64,000 bases of DNA from Flaccisagitta enflata (lineage: Eukaryota; Chaetognatha; Sagittoidea; Aphragmophora). This document shows, piece by piece, positions 22,382 through 33,564 of this stretch. Under the pieces are notes generated by a model. The model searched no databases. It worked only from the letters and a program-made list of their open reading frames with translations, and was not told where the DNA came from. A program made the position numbers and the translations under genes. The stretch lies in NCBI GenBank assembly GCA_965153355.1, contig OZ231126.1, positions 23,622,001 through 23,686,000 of the forward strand. Direction: 5' to 3'. Within the stretch, counting starts at the first letter, position 1. Each line of letters begins with the position of its first letter.

Positions 22382-23121
22382 CATGGTGTTTCATGCCAAA
22401 ATAGATATAAGAAAACAATGCCATTCTGCTTCTAGAAATGTAAAAAAAGTTCTGAAAAAAGACTCAAAAAGCACTTGAGCTCCAATTTTCTATATGAAAA
22501 TTTCAGTCAAATATCTTGGCCACAACATCAAATTGAAGTAAAACGAACATTTTCAGGAAAAACTCTTTTGAGATAATTTTGATTTTAAAAGTTTTTCTTT
22601 GAAATGCTCTCATTTCTAAATGGCTTGAGTTACAGATGCCAGATTGGTCTCCAATCGAAGCTTATCAAATCTTTCAAAATTTGAGACCAATCTGGCATCT
22701 GTGGCTCAAGCCGTTTAGAAATGAGATTGCTTTAAAGAAGAATTTTCAAAATTAAAATTATGCCAAAAGAGCTTCTCCTTTAAATGCTCATTTTACTTCA
22801 TATTGATGTTGTGGCCAAGAAATTTGACCCAAACCCATGAAATTTTTACACAAAAAATTGGAGCTTAAGTGCTCTTCGAATCTTTTTTCAGAATTATTTT
22901 TGCATTTCTAGTCGCGGACAAGCGACTCTATAAGAGGCTTCTGTCCGTCCACCCGCCTGTCGGTCCGCTGGTCCGCCGTCCGTCAGAGCACGCAGTCGTA
23001 AAGTGGAAACGCGCATTTCCGCCTCACCAACCGCCTGGGCGACTGGTATTGGCCGTGTATCCGCCTTGTTAAAGCAGAATGGCATCGCTTTCTTATATCT
23101 AATTTGGCATGAAACACCCTG
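22382..23121. mobile_element. Palindromic TA-flanked MITE carrying an RH1 insertion
   Basis: Termini CA(T/G)GGTGTTTCATGCC are inverted, with TA at 22380-22381 and 23122-23123. Long arms pair around a centre near 22665 (GCCAGATTGGTCTC versus GAGACCAATCTGGC). The right arm is interrupted by 160 bp of RH1 at 22912-23071; the left arm is continuous at the same point. Without the insert the element is about 580 bp. Confidence 0.85.
22912..23071 (+). mobile_element. RH1 copy with natural empty site in the opposite MITE arm
   Basis: Begins (AG)TCGCGGACAAGCGACT, continues through CTGTCCGTCC and GGTCCGCTGGTCCG, and ends GTATTGGCCGTGTATCCGCC plus TTGTTA. The left MITE arm (22421-22440), reverse-complemented, reads CATTTCTAGAAGCAGAATGG; the right arm has CATTTCTAG, then RH1, then AAGCAGAATGG. 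The flanks join with no duplicated bases. Confidence 0.8.
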
Positions 23122-23129
23122 TATCATGT

Positions 23130-24320
23130 TTTTCATTATGATTGTTGATACTTTTCCATGCCTAAAATATGTAGCAAACATGTGTTTTGTATTGTAAAAA
23201 ACGTACTTTCTAAATGATGCAGCAAAGAACCACCATTGGTCTTATGAACTTATGTCAGTATTTGCGAGACTGTTGGTTGTTTGAAAAAAAAAAAAAAAAA
23301 AAAAAAACCACAGCTCATCCAAACAAGAACTTGCATGTTGTTCAAAAGCTTAGCATCCAAATATCAATTTCTTTCTTTATCTCACTGACCTTAATAGTGT
23401 TAAGATGAATTTACTACTTCTTCATTATTGAAATTTTTCAAATATTTTTTCTTTCTTTTTTACTTCTGAAAATAATATTGATACGTCAAGATTTGAAGAA
23501 GGTTTGATCATCCACCTCCAATTCCGTGACTATGTGATGGGAGTAGGGCGGCTGATGACCTTATTCTCCAAGTTATCATTATAGACTTTTATCATTTGTG
23601 CTTAAACTATAACACCTCATACATTGCCTGTAATCCCTGAGATGAAAAAAATCTGTGAACTTTTAAAAACTACAACTGCAAAGAATATGCATTTTTTTCT
23701 CCACTCAATTTATTCTTTGACAGAAATGTCAGCTTTATATGAACTTTTTTATTTTCCCTTGGTGACTTATCAACTGAATTGTTATATTCTTTTGCTGGAA
23801 CAAAGATCAAAGTTTTACTGTGACTATTATGTTCTTTAACACAAATTTGCAATACTTGACTGAAAAACACCAGCTTTTCTGCTCTTAATGTGGATGTCTT
23901 ATCTTATCCAATCCACCATAGTCATGTGTAATTACAGTGAGAATAAAACTAACCTAAACAACAACAAAGTTAGCAAGATGTGAAGAATGTATAAATCAGT
24001 GTTCAATGACAGTTAATAACAACAGTTGAGGCTATGATTACGCCCACGAGTTTCAACTGGCACTGTCTATGAGCGTCTATCTGACTGACGACTTGTGGTG
24101 AAAGAAAGTTGGCCGATTGGAAAATAGGAAGGCGATCGTCTCGTTTATTCCATAAAAATTTCAACAACTGAAGAGAGGGGATAAAATGAAAGGGAAAGTG
24201 GGCGTTAATGTTGATCAGCAAACGCAAAAGATAACATGAAATCGAGACAGGACACAATAAAGGACAGAAACAGCACATGACAACATGTTCATCTTCTTCA
24301 GAGCCCATGCCACCTGATAA
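23130..24320. other. AT-rich intergenic DNA
   Basis: A poly-A run of about 24 bases lies at 23284. No gene, RNA or element is recognised. Confidence 0.5.
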
Positions 24321-24323
24321 TAC

Positions 24324-24591
24324 CTGCCCCTGCCCCGGCCCATCCCATTAAATTCATCCATATCATCCCCATAGTAAGCTGATCGGGCAAACGATAAAAA
24401 CCATACTAAAACTAAGTGATAAAAATGCAAAAATGCAAAAGACAAGAATAACAGACCGGAAGACAAGATAAAAACAATGTTAATAAAAGCAAAGACGCGT
24501 CTATAAACTTACTTTTAGGCCCACTTTCGTTGGTTTCAACCCACAGTCTGTCGGGGTTAAACTCACGTCCACTGTCCGCTCATAAGTTTAT
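24324..24591 (-). other. Possible short splice-flanked exons (Gly-Arg-rich)
   Basis: On the minus strand, 24378-24324 follows a polypyrimidine-CAG acceptor and ends at CAG/GTA; one frame reads YYGDDMDEFNGMGRGRGR, an RNA-binding-protein-like composition. Further upstream on that strand, 24591-24514 lies between TTTTATTGCAG and a consensus GTAAGT donor but has a stop in every frame, so it could only be untranslated. The two pieces cannot be joined into a convincing coding sequence. Treat this as a hint of a minus-strand gene, not a model. Confidence 0.2.
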
Positions 24592-24599
24592 CTGCAATA

Positions 24600-25575
24600 A
24601 AAGATGAGAGATTAATGAAATTAGCGAATTCCAAGGGCACATTCAATCAATCACGAAAAATCAATCAATCACTTTAGGAAGCAATGCCATAAATAAATAA
24701 AAGCAATCAATCCAAAATTGAATGAAATAAAGACGAGTTATTTACGTTTGTCTACGTAATAAAAACAAATGGCACAAAATACAAGGCGAAACCATATGGT
24801 TACCCATCTAGCGTCTAATATGAAAATGGCGAGAAACAAAAGACGCTGGCATTGAATAATAAAGAAGAAAAGCCAAAAAGCACGCAAAAGAAACAAAAGC
24901 ACACATATTTTTAATAAACGGACGACATACATTCTCTAACATTCTGCCCTATTTTTTGGAATTTCACGAATTTCTGTAATCCGACATCTAGTTTCCAGTC
25001 GGGGAAACCCTACTAAAAACTGAGCACTATCTTTCCCTTGCAAAATTTACATATGACACAGCTCCCCGCCCTCCCTCGCCCACCGCCTTTCTTACATCTC
25101 TACTCCCAATTATCAACAGATCGACGACTGCACGAATGATGATTCCTGTCCGGAAAGGATCCACCACCAGCAAATTTTCAACGATCACGACGACGCGGAT
25201 GGGAATGAGGATGCGATTAGGAGGTTGAGGCACCCGTTCTGTAAAAGTTAAGGGGAAGGGGGGGAAAGGGGAACGGGTTTTGAGCACTTAAGATTTGATT
25301 TGACTTGAGAGTGGAAAATAATCAGTAGGGGCATACTACTAAATATGTCATACGAAGTATTTGTGCATAATGACTAAAAAGACCATGTCTAAAATAAACA
25401 CAACAAAAATGTACATGTTCCAAGGAACCAAACAAAACAAGACAAAATAAATAAGTTACTAACTATATATAAAAACGAATCTGTAAGGATAAAAAAAATC
25501 AGCAAGCATCATGGAACGACCACATCACCTGCGCCTTCTCCATTACAGAGACGAGCGGGTCATTCCGGCTCCAAC
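24600..25575. other. Intergenic DNA
   Basis: AT-rich with a GC-richer patch at 25030-25290. No supported gene is seen; a possible plus-strand exon there was considered and rejected. Confidence 0.45.
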
Positions 25576-25581
25576 ACTTCG

Positions 25582-27467
25582 TCAACTCGTGGGCGAAAGG
25601 CGATGAATGATGTCGTCAACGGCGACCGCATCGAAAGGCGCAGGTGGTGCAGCCGTCTGAGAATGTATCCTCCCCGAAGGGAAGAAAAAGAAAGAGAAAA
25701 ATGGGGGCAGATTGATTAGTAAAGTTCTTATCGTACACAGATTCAAATTTACCACAAAAACTCAACCTCAACCCTTCCCAAACCATGATACTTACTTGCA
25801 TCTGTTTTTCGCCAGGCCCCGGGGCGGACGTCATTCCCACGCCCCGGGTAGCGCTCGACTTGGCCGTCTGTCCATCGATGTGGGGATGGAGGATGGGCTC
25901 AGAGTACGATCTCAGCGACGGCGCCCACGCCACATGCTGGGTACCAGAAGTTAAATTGAACAGCACCAAGGCACCAATCGTGCTTAACTGAAGTGTCTGA
26001 TTTTTTCCAAGGCCTGGTTCTCGATTTTTCTTATTTCCAGGCTTGGGAGCTCCTATGTGCGCTAGGATCTGCTGACCGACTTTTTCTGCAGGAGAAGACG
26101 CTGGAGGTGGAGATGTTGCATCGCAATTCGGCGCCAGTCGAAATTTAGGACGCACAGCGGACGCTGTTGTGAAGTCGATGGCCATAGCCGCCTTTGCGCG
26201 TTCCACGGCTTCTTCTCTCTTCTTAGCCTTCATCGCACAGGCCTGCTTCTCCTTTTCAAGCTGTTTCTCCAGTTCCACGACTCGCTTATTGCCTTTGACC
26301 ACCTTATTGTCCGCAGCCATTGCTGCTGACGCAGCATCGCTCTCTTGATATTACATTTAATCCTCTCGCCTACATTCTGACGGCAGCCGCCTAACTCGCT
26401 GACTGATTGAGCGACGCGAAGAAGTCTTTTGGAAGCCTTTGATGCTAAATTCTTCACTACACTCAATGGAGCGTTTGAGGTCAGTGGTGAGTTTCGCAGC
26501 AAGTGGACTCGCGAAGTGGTGTCCATGCAGGGTCAAAGGCTGGATCCGACGGGGGAGGCGGGTTTTGCACTTGCTGCAGACCTTGGGCAGACTCTGCTTG
26601 CTGACGAGGCGCTGCACCAGCTTTAACAGATGCTGGAAGCACTGCCAACTAGTTCGCTTCTACCATGCTTTTGATGGCTGCGAGTGAAAGGAAGATGCCC
26701 GTCTGCTGACCAGAGACTTCTGAGGTTTAACAGCGGACGCCGAAGCCCACCGCAAGTAGAACCTCCCTTGGTTGCTGCTTTGTGCTTTTCAGCTCTCTGG
26801 TCTTTCCCTTGCCGCCGCGGCCCCAGGCGCCTGATTCAGCTTCTGGGTTGTTGCTAACGTTGCCGTCGAATAACCACTTGAAGCTTCTCCTTGGCCTTTT
26901 GGCGCACGTTAGGGCGCGCTGAGGGCTTGAAGGGGCCTTTGCTGGAATCTGCCCTTTTTGTTGACTGGGCACATTATGCTGCCAGGAGTCTTTCTGGACG
27001 TGATCTCTTCACTGTTGTGAGGGAGTGACGCCACGAGGACCCTGTTGCTGCTGATTTGGGATGAACCAATCCAGGCGCTACTGACGACTTCCTGATGCTG
27101 TAGTAGGAGTGAATTGCACATGATGTAAGTTAGCGGCCGCGTCGAAAGCACAAATACCGCCAGGATTTGGCGGAAGCGCATTGACGAAGTTGCTATGTGA
27201 TGAAGTTGCAGCTGCATCAGGAGGCTTCGGAGCCGCATTCTTCCCCTTCGCTGCCTGGACCATGCGATGAACCTCCTTATCATGCTCCCTCCTTCTTTTA
27301 TTGCTTTGGATTTTGCGCTCCAGAGTCTCCGAGCCAAGCTCTGTCTGATTAGCTGATGAGCGCATGAGAGTTTGTTTATTGCAGCACACTGAAAGTTTTT
27401 CAAACTCTTTGAAGAGGAGAGATACACCAACGTTTTTGTAATAGTACATCCCAATTGTTACAGACAA
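25582..27467 (-). pseudogene. Broken or multi-exon coding region, coiled-coil and Gln-rich, family unknown
   Basis: Read leftwards, coding-like sequence shifts between all three frames. 27467-27078 encodes a basic stretch (ERKIQSNKRRREHDKEVHRM) and an Ala/Pro/Asn-rich tail. About 27070-26730 encodes NQQQQGPRGVTPSQQ-like sequence. 26620-26360 holds PPPPSDPAFDPAWTPLRE and neighbouring blocks. 26320-25797 encodes a Lys/Glu coiled coil (VVELEKQLEKEKQ) followed by a Pro/Gly-rich region. A strong donor (CAA/GTAAGT at 25796/25795) and an acceptor ending at 25657 join in phase to a last exon 25656-25582 that ends TAPPAPF-like sequence and a TGA stop. That last splice is convincing. Upstream, stops and frame changes need either several small introns or decay. 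No domain is recognised; a gag-like or host gene origin is equally open. Confidence 0.35.
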
Positions 27468-27469
27468 AT

Positions 27470-27712
27470 TACCAAACGATGATGTAGCTATCCAAGGATA
27501 ATCTAGATATCAAAGGCAATGTTATTTCAAAAGCCATACCATGAAACCGAAATCAAAATATTTCATACAGTCCGCCAGCATTCTATACCATAGTACTACT
27601 GAAATATATGAAAGTTGAACAACATTACTACTCAACCTACTTTAATGTGCCTCTCTCATTCTTTCTCTCTTTCTTTCTGTGTTTTAGGACTTTAAAGATT
27701 ACTATTGCCACC

Positions 27713-27797
<85 letters not shown>

Positions 27798-28233
27798 TAC
27801 CCTGAGGATTTGAAGAAGACTCTTTGAGAATTAAGCCTACATAGCCAAAGAAGGTGAGAGGAGGGATTGAGTGAAGGAATTGTGTAGATAACAGCGAAAA
27901 GCCATTTATAGCGTAACGACTTTCTCTCTGAGTTGCGGCGGTGATTGGTTTTTGTGGGGTTTTGGATAAAGCAAAGGGAAAATGACAACCGGGAATGTGG
28001 CCCATAATGCGATGTTAGGTGCGGTTTGAATTAAACAATTTGCATGAATGCTCGACTGCGAGATATTTTCGATGCCCAATGAATCGGCCCCTCGCGGGCA
28101 TTCCGCCAATCCCAGGGACAGCAATGAGTTATTTCTGGTGAGGTGAAACTGTTTCGCTTGATGTAAATCTTATCAAAACAAAATCGCGCGTTTAGATTTA
28201 CACAATTTTGATATTAACAATGTTTGTCTTTTT
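27470..28233. other. Intergenic DNA with (CT)n microsatellite
   Basis: (CT)n of about 80 bp at 27714-27795. The remainder has no supported gene. Confidence 0.75.
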
Positions 28234-28430
28234 AGTCGCGTGCACGCGACTCCACCCTTTGCCATGTCGGTCGGTTGGTCAGTCGGTCAGTCTGCCCCAC
28301 TTTTATGATTTTTATATCTGGACCTTACTGTTCCTGCCCGAATGGTCCAGTGATCTCAAATATGGCCCCTGCCCACCCGTACGCGACTTGGGTAGCCGTT
28401 TATCCGGCTTTGTTTTTGTAAATTCTCCAA
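28234..28430 (+). repeat. RH1 copy, full length
   Basis: Perfect palindrome AGTCGCGTGCACGCGACT at the start, GTCGGTCGGTTGGTCAGTCGG next, and the 3' block CTGCCCACCCGTACGCGACT plus GGGTAGCCGTTTATCCGGC at the end. This is the cleanest full-length copy and serves as the family reference. Confidence 0.8.
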
Positions 28431-28439
28431 AGGGAATCA

Positions 28440-29100
28440 ATCACAGCCAAACGTACTCGTCATTGAAGTTTAGACTTTGTTCCTATTGGCTTGTTTTGCT
28501 TCCACGGAAGAAACAAAACCAACAGAGCAGAATTTGTTAATTTATTTATTGCGATATGCAAATCAGGCAAACCTAAACAGTAATGTGGCCTTCATGATTC
28601 TTGCAACACTATTTTCGCTTATCTATAACAGCAACAATACAGCGTAAAGAACGCCACAAACAAAAGAACACAGGCATCGAAAGCCCAAATACAAAGGCCT
28701 TATGGGAATCCATGATGGCTGCCTCCATCCTGCACAGACACGAATTTTGGGAACAGCAGAGCCACCTTAAGTCTACCGTTAGCACGAAGACTCGCGGCTG
28801 CGGCTGCGACGACGGCTGCCGTCTGCGGAATGCTGCCGCTGCGGCCTCCGTTTTCTGCCTTTAGAAATGATGAATCTTCTCAATAAATCGAATCGCAGGC
28901 AAACCTCCTTTCCTCCGTCCTCTTCCGCGGCTCCACTCTTCCTTCTTCTCTTGGAACTCTACACGACGCCTCTTCTTCGTCCTCCGGGCAACGACGATGG
29001 ATGAGCTTCTAGCACCGGCTCTCTCTTGGCTGGCTCGAAAGCTATACGCACGTATATATGAAAGATATCGAGCTATTTCTCATGGCAAAAAAAGAGAGGA
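28440..29100. other. Intergenic DNA
   Basis: No supported gene. A minus-strand basic, Arg-rich frame around 28861-28990 lacks a start, partner exons or a family signature and is not called. Confidence 0.45.
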
Positions 29101-29111
29101 AAGGAAAGGAA

Positions 29112-29175
<64 letters not shown>

Positions 29176-29245
29176 GAAGACAGGGAGACAGACGGAAAGA
29201 TAGACAGACAGGGAGACAGACGGAAAGATAGACAGACAGGTAGAC
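29112..29245. repeat. (GA)n/(GACA)n simple repeat
   Basis: (GA)n at 29115-29151 followed by (GACA)n and a duplicated GACAGACGGAAAGATAGACA unit. Confidence 0.9.
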
Positions 29246-29295
29246 TGAAAACCAAATCGACAGATAAAAATATCTACTCCGGAAGTCCTCAAAGG

Positions 29296-29458
29296 GCCCC
29301 CAAATAATCGAAATAGCTGAAAATGGCTAAAAAATGAGGGGTTTTTGAGTTGTTTCTTCTCAAATGTTATTGGGGCGGACAATTCTATGTTAAGATGCTG
29401 TCACCTGGTTTGGAGCAACAAAAGAAAAGGTCAGGGGCCCCTCAGTGACCCATTCAAG
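29296..29458 (+). repeat. Direct repeat, copy A (about 160 bp)
   Basis: GGCCCCCAAATAA...AAAATGAGGG...AGAAAAGGTCAGGGGCCCCT...GACCCATTCAA matches 29788-29950 in order, about 492 bp apart. Confidence 0.75.
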
Positions 29459-29787
29459 GGGCCCCTAGATGCTCCAAAAGGCTTAAAATGGGCAAAAATA
29501 ACCAAAATTTAAGCATATTTATCAATTTTATGCCATCTTTGACAATGAAGGGCTTAGTTATGTTTAGCTTCCCTCATCAGTGCAGCAGAACTAGATGAGA
29601 AGGCTGAAGACCCCTGATGGGCCCATCCAGAGGACCTAAAAAACTCATAATAGCCAAAAATCCAATTCTTGACATTACACTATTCATCTTTGATACATTG
29701 TTGGAGTGCACCTATTTACTGTTTATTGGATGGATGATTGATTGATTGATTGAATGATTGATTGTTAGATTGATTCATATGTCTGTC

Positions 29788-29950
29788 GGGCCCCCAAATA
29801 ACCTAAACAGCTGATAATAGCCCAAAAAATGAGGGTTTTGGAGTTATTTCTTCCCAAATGTTGTTGGGAGGGAAATTCCATGTAAAGATACTGTCATATG
29901 GTGTGGAACATCAAAAGAAAAGGTCAGGGGCCCCTCAGGGACCCATTCAA
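29788..29950 (+). repeat. Direct repeat, copy B (about 160 bp)
   Basis: Second copy of the 29296-29458 repeat. The intervening DNA includes GATTGATTGATTGAATG simple repeats near 29733-29765. Confidence 0.75.
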
Positions 29951-30053
29951 CTGTCTGTTTGTCTTTCTTTCTGTCCATCTATCTGTTCATCCATCTGTCC
30001 ATCCAATCTTATTTCCATTCAACCATCCACCCATAACATGCATTAGCATGTTA

Positions 30054-30194
30054 CAAAAACAAGGCCGGATACAGGCGGTCCAGTCGCGGACGGATGGGCA
30101 GGAGCAGTAATGCGAAAACTGCTTGGAATTCAAAAATGTGACCGACCAACTGACCAACCAACATGGCAAGGTGTAGAGTTGCGTGTCCAGGACT
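30054..30194 (-). repeat. RH1 copy, first of a head-to-tail pair
   Basis: Reads ACAAGGCCGGATACAGGCGG, CAGTCGCGGACGGATGGGCA, then CCGACCAACTGACCAACC, ending GGTGTAGAGTTGCGTGTCCA and GGACTAACAA, the inverse of the plus-strand copies. Confidence 0.75.
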
Positions 30195-30196
30195 AA

Positions 30197-30412
30197 CAAA
30201 CAAGGCCAGATCCACGGCTACCCCAGTTGTGTACGGGTGGGTAGGGGCCGTAACTGAGGTCACCAGATCATTTGGTCAGGAGCAGAGAGGCCAAAAACCA
30301 CAAAAAAAAAAAAAAAACAAACAAAAAAGTTAAGGGTGACCAACGGACAGACTGATGGACCGACGGACCGACCCACAGACAAACAGACTGATAACGCGGG
30401 GTGTAGACTAAA
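30197..30412 (-). repeat. RH1 copy, second of a head-to-tail pair
   Basis: Starts ACAAGGCCAGATCCACGGCT directly after the preceding copy, contains an A-rich run at 30300-30320, then GACCGACGGACCGACC, and ends GGGGTGTAGACTAAAA. Confidence 0.7.
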
Positions 30413-30700
30413 ATTGTGTAGGTTCAAAAAGATACATTTTTAGATCAACATCACCGTTTTCTATTATGTTCATTTGCACCCAATGCCTAACTATGCCATA
30501 TCGACGAAAAAGCAATACGTTTGCTGGCCCCCGATCAAAACAAACCTGAAAGCTAAAATCGTTATCGTATTCTTTTCATCTGAATCTGATTGTGTCCTCA
30601 GAATCTGATGAATTCTTGTTACTGAAATCACATTGAGCAACTTATCTCGTCAAGTCTGGACCCAGATTGCTTATTAATTCGAATTTTTGCAAATATTTTT

Positions 30701-30872
30701 AGTCGCGGACATGCGACTCTACACCTTGCCGTGTCAGTCGGTAGGTTGGTAGGTCCGTCCATCGGTCCGTCGGTCCATCCGTCCGTCCGTCACATTTTTG
30801 TATTCCGAGCGGTTTTTGCATTACTGCTCCTGCCCAACCATCCGCGACTGGATTGCCGCGATCCGGCCTTTT
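30701..30872 (+). repeat. RH1 copy, full length
   Basis: AGTCGCGGACATGCGACT hairpin, CTACACCTTGCCGTGTCAGT, a GGTCCGTC array, and 3' block CTGCCCAACCATCCGCGACT plus GATCCGGCC. Confidence 0.75.
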
Positions 30873-30877
30873 TTTTA

Positions 30878-30965
30878 GTTGCGGACTGGAAACTCTTTCA
30901 GATTTTGTCCGTCTCTTGGTCCGTCCTTTGGTCCAGCGATTGGTCCATCACGATCGTGTTGAAAA
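30878..30965 (+). repeat. RH1 copy, 3'-truncated, in tandem with the previous copy
   Basis: AGTTGCGGACTGGAAACTCT then TTGGTCCGTCCTTTGGTCC follows the preceding copy after a short T run, giving a second head-to-tail pair in opposite orientation to the pair at 30.05-30.41 kb. Confidence 0.6.
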
Positions 30966-30969
30966 CGCG

Positions 30970-32235
30970 AAAACGCGCTGTCATGATGCTGCAGTTGTTA
31001 ATGTGTGTGTATGTGGGCCGTGGGGAGAGGGGGTTTTGAAGGTGGTGGGGGGGGTGAGGCTGGGGTAAGATGCTCCTGCCCACCTGCCGCCACCCCGCGT
31101 CACTTGTACGATTAGCAAAACTTGTAAAATAAGTAAAAGACGTTTCAGTCTGTAGAAAGCCCAACCAACTAAGCCGCGTGTGCGGAAAAAAAATCAAGCT
31201 ACTTGTCCACATCTGTTTTGGTCCATAAAGCGTTTAACTAAAAAATGTTCAGGTTGGCTAATTTGCCCCCCGCTCAAACACGGTAAAGCAATCTGTTACC
31301 CTGAGCTAGTATACGTCTGTTTGGTCCATATGCCATGATTATGATAATGAGTGTGAGGAGGCAGAGCAGCCACCCTGAGAGCCCTGATTCACCCTGAGTG
31401 ACCACCCTGAATGGACAACGTGGGGTATAGAGTTATGTGGCAACTGACAAGCGACTTAAACAATTACTAGCACGCATCTAAAAATTGCACTAACTTAAAT
31501 TTCTAGGTTGAGTGTTCCTACTCAAGAACAAGCCCAATCGGGCAATGATGCATCCATATCAACAAACAGACAGACAGAGTAAAGAAGGAGGCTCTCATAA
31601 CACCTTTGTTGATCCTTTCACTTAGTGTAGGATCTCACTTTGGCAAAAAATAGCCTAGAAATAGTTTTTACTCAGGTGAAACGGACTAACAGAAGGAACT
31701 GACGGATGGACAGACCTCTTGTAGAGACACGTTCCTTATTTGATTTTTAAATCCCTTCTTTATCTAATTCTTTAGGCAACAAGGTGTTACAGAAGCATTG
31801 CCAAGGGGGGGGCAGAATTGGAACTTACTCTTTCAAACTGGAGGGTTACATAAATGGAAAAATGGACACAGGTAAGTTTCGTAGTTGGGAAGATTGGGTG
31901 GCTGGACAAATTTAATTACCAAAAAACACTTTACTTTTCCATAGCACAAGCAATATCAATATATACTAATACAGGGTTACAGTAGCGAGATTAAAATATA
32001 AGTATGCGCAGTAAATCGGGCATAAAAACAGTCAAAGCGCAAGGAGATCAAGGCAGCACAGACCACTAAATCCCACCCTTATGAGAATTAACATTACTTT
32101 ATCCCACAAGTCACTTATAGACAGCAAACAAAATATTCTTTTCATACTTCTTTATAGAGTCGCAACTGAAAATGAAATCACTCAGGAAATCATATCCTCA
32201 ATCTTGCTTTTCAGTAGCATTATATTTGTTATATT
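30970..32235. other. Intergenic DNA with decayed RH1 pieces
   Basis: A degenerate minus-strand RH1 end (AACGTGGGGTATAGAGTTATGTGG) lies at about 31415-31455. No gene is supported. Confidence 0.45.
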
Positions 32236-32238
32236 TTA

Positions 32239-32310
32239 AGTTGCGGAAACGCAACACTTTGATAGGCATTTTCCATCTGTTTGTCTGTCCGTCATTTGGC
32301 TGTCCATGAT
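32239..32310 (+). repeat. RH1 copy, hairpin variant with paired substitutions
   Basis: AGTTGCGGAAACGCAACA keeps a base-paired stem (TTGCG with CGCAA) although both arms differ from AGTCGCG...CGCGACT. It is followed by TTTGTCTGTCCGTC. Confidence 0.55.
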
Positions 32311-32663
32311 ACTCACCTAGGATTGTTTGTGTGTGTGTCATCTTTAAAAGGAAATGTAACCCCAGCTTGAATGTTCAAGATAAATGTAAGGGTGCTGCGC
32401 AGGTAAAATATCCCAAACCGCTTGCCTTATGCTTCCCTGCGTCAACCTGTAGCAAGGGAACAAGGCTGGATACTAGAGATCATCGACATTAGCTAAAAAC
32501 CATTTGGTTATCAAAAGTTTCGTTTCCCTCAAATGTCTTCTTTTAAGTTTCGTCATCGTCACTGCTAAATGTCGTTGCCATCATGCCATTTCCATTTCGT
32601 TTCTACAGTATGCAGCAGATGTAAGACGTGCTCTTTAAAATTTGGTTCCCTTTCAGTCTACAT

Positions 32664-32990
32664 GAATGAACGAATTGATGAGTGAATGAATGAGTGAATG
32701 AATGAATGATGAGTGAATGAATGAATGAATGAGTGAATGAATGAATGAATGAATGAATGAATGAATGAATGAATGAATGAATGAATGAATGAATGAATTA
32801 GTGAATTAGTGAATGAATGAATGAATGAATGAATGAATGAATGATTGAATGGATGAATGAATGAATGAATGAATGAATGAATGAATGAATGAACGAATTG
32901 ATGAGACAATGGATGAGTAAATGAATGAATGAATGAATGAATGAATGAATGAATGAATGAATGAATGAATGAGTGAATGAAGGAATAATA
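32664..32990. repeat. (GAAT)n / (ATGA)n tetranucleotide repeat, about 325 bp
   Basis: Long GAATGAATGA runs with scattered GAGTGAAT and GATTGAAT variants. Frames on the minus strand read HSFI repeats and are artefacts. Confidence 0.95.
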
Positions 32991-33137
32991 TGCTCGGAAC
33001 ATTTTTCCTTTTTGTAAGAAACAATTAAGTAATCAGATGGTGGCTTTTCTTCCACTTTTTATTCGAGAAACAAGGATAGAAACAAACTGACTAGGAGAGA
33101 ATCTTGTCAGTGAGCAAGAAAGAAAAATTGTAGGTGA

Positions 33138-33138
33138 T

Positions 33139-33172
<34 letters not shown>
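33138..33172. repeat. (GA)n microsatellite
   Basis: Pure GA dinucleotides, about 34 bp. Confidence 0.9.
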
Positions 33173-33176
<4 letters not shown>

Positions 33177-33342
33177 GAATATGAAAAGTGAAAAGTCTGT
33201 CTCTCTCTCTTTTTCTTCACCTATTCTTTTGTCTGTCAGTCAGTTGGTCGTGACGGTTTTTGACCATGATGTCGAATGACCGACTCCATGGGGTGTGACT
33301 GTCGATTCCGACAGTCACGACATAAGTTCTCCCAACTCTACT

Positions 33343-33560
33343 GGATACACGGCCAATAAGTAGTTGCTTGTGAGTGGGCAGGGGCGGTAATGCAGGTGGG
33401 CAGGGGTAGTATGAGAGTGGGTGGGAGCAGGCGCAGTAATGCTCAGAAATTGCAAGTCTGGTCAATTTTATGTTATCTTAATTTTCACATTCCAGAAACA
33501 CAGACCAACCTTCCAAGGGACACACCCTCCTATTGAGTCGCTTAGCAAGCTACTAAAAGT
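33343..33560 (-). repeat. RH1 copy, diverged
   Basis: GGATACACGGCCAATAAGTA and GTGGGCAGGGGCGGTAATGC (the latter block partly triplicated) are followed by ACAGACCAACCTTCCAAGG and ATTGAGTCGCTTAGCAAGCTACT. Confidence 0.5.
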
Positions 33561-33564
33561 ATCC

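Noticed and set aside
25027-25290. Possible plus-strand terminal exon (acceptor near 25117, short acidic peptide) or minus-strand ORF
   Set aside because: A polypyrimidine tract and AG are present, but there is no partner exon, no domain, and the two strands give equally weak stories.
28861-28995. Minus-strand Arg/Lys-rich frame resembling an SR or GAR segment
   Set aside because: No start, no convincing acceptor or partner exon, and composition follows purine-rich DNA.
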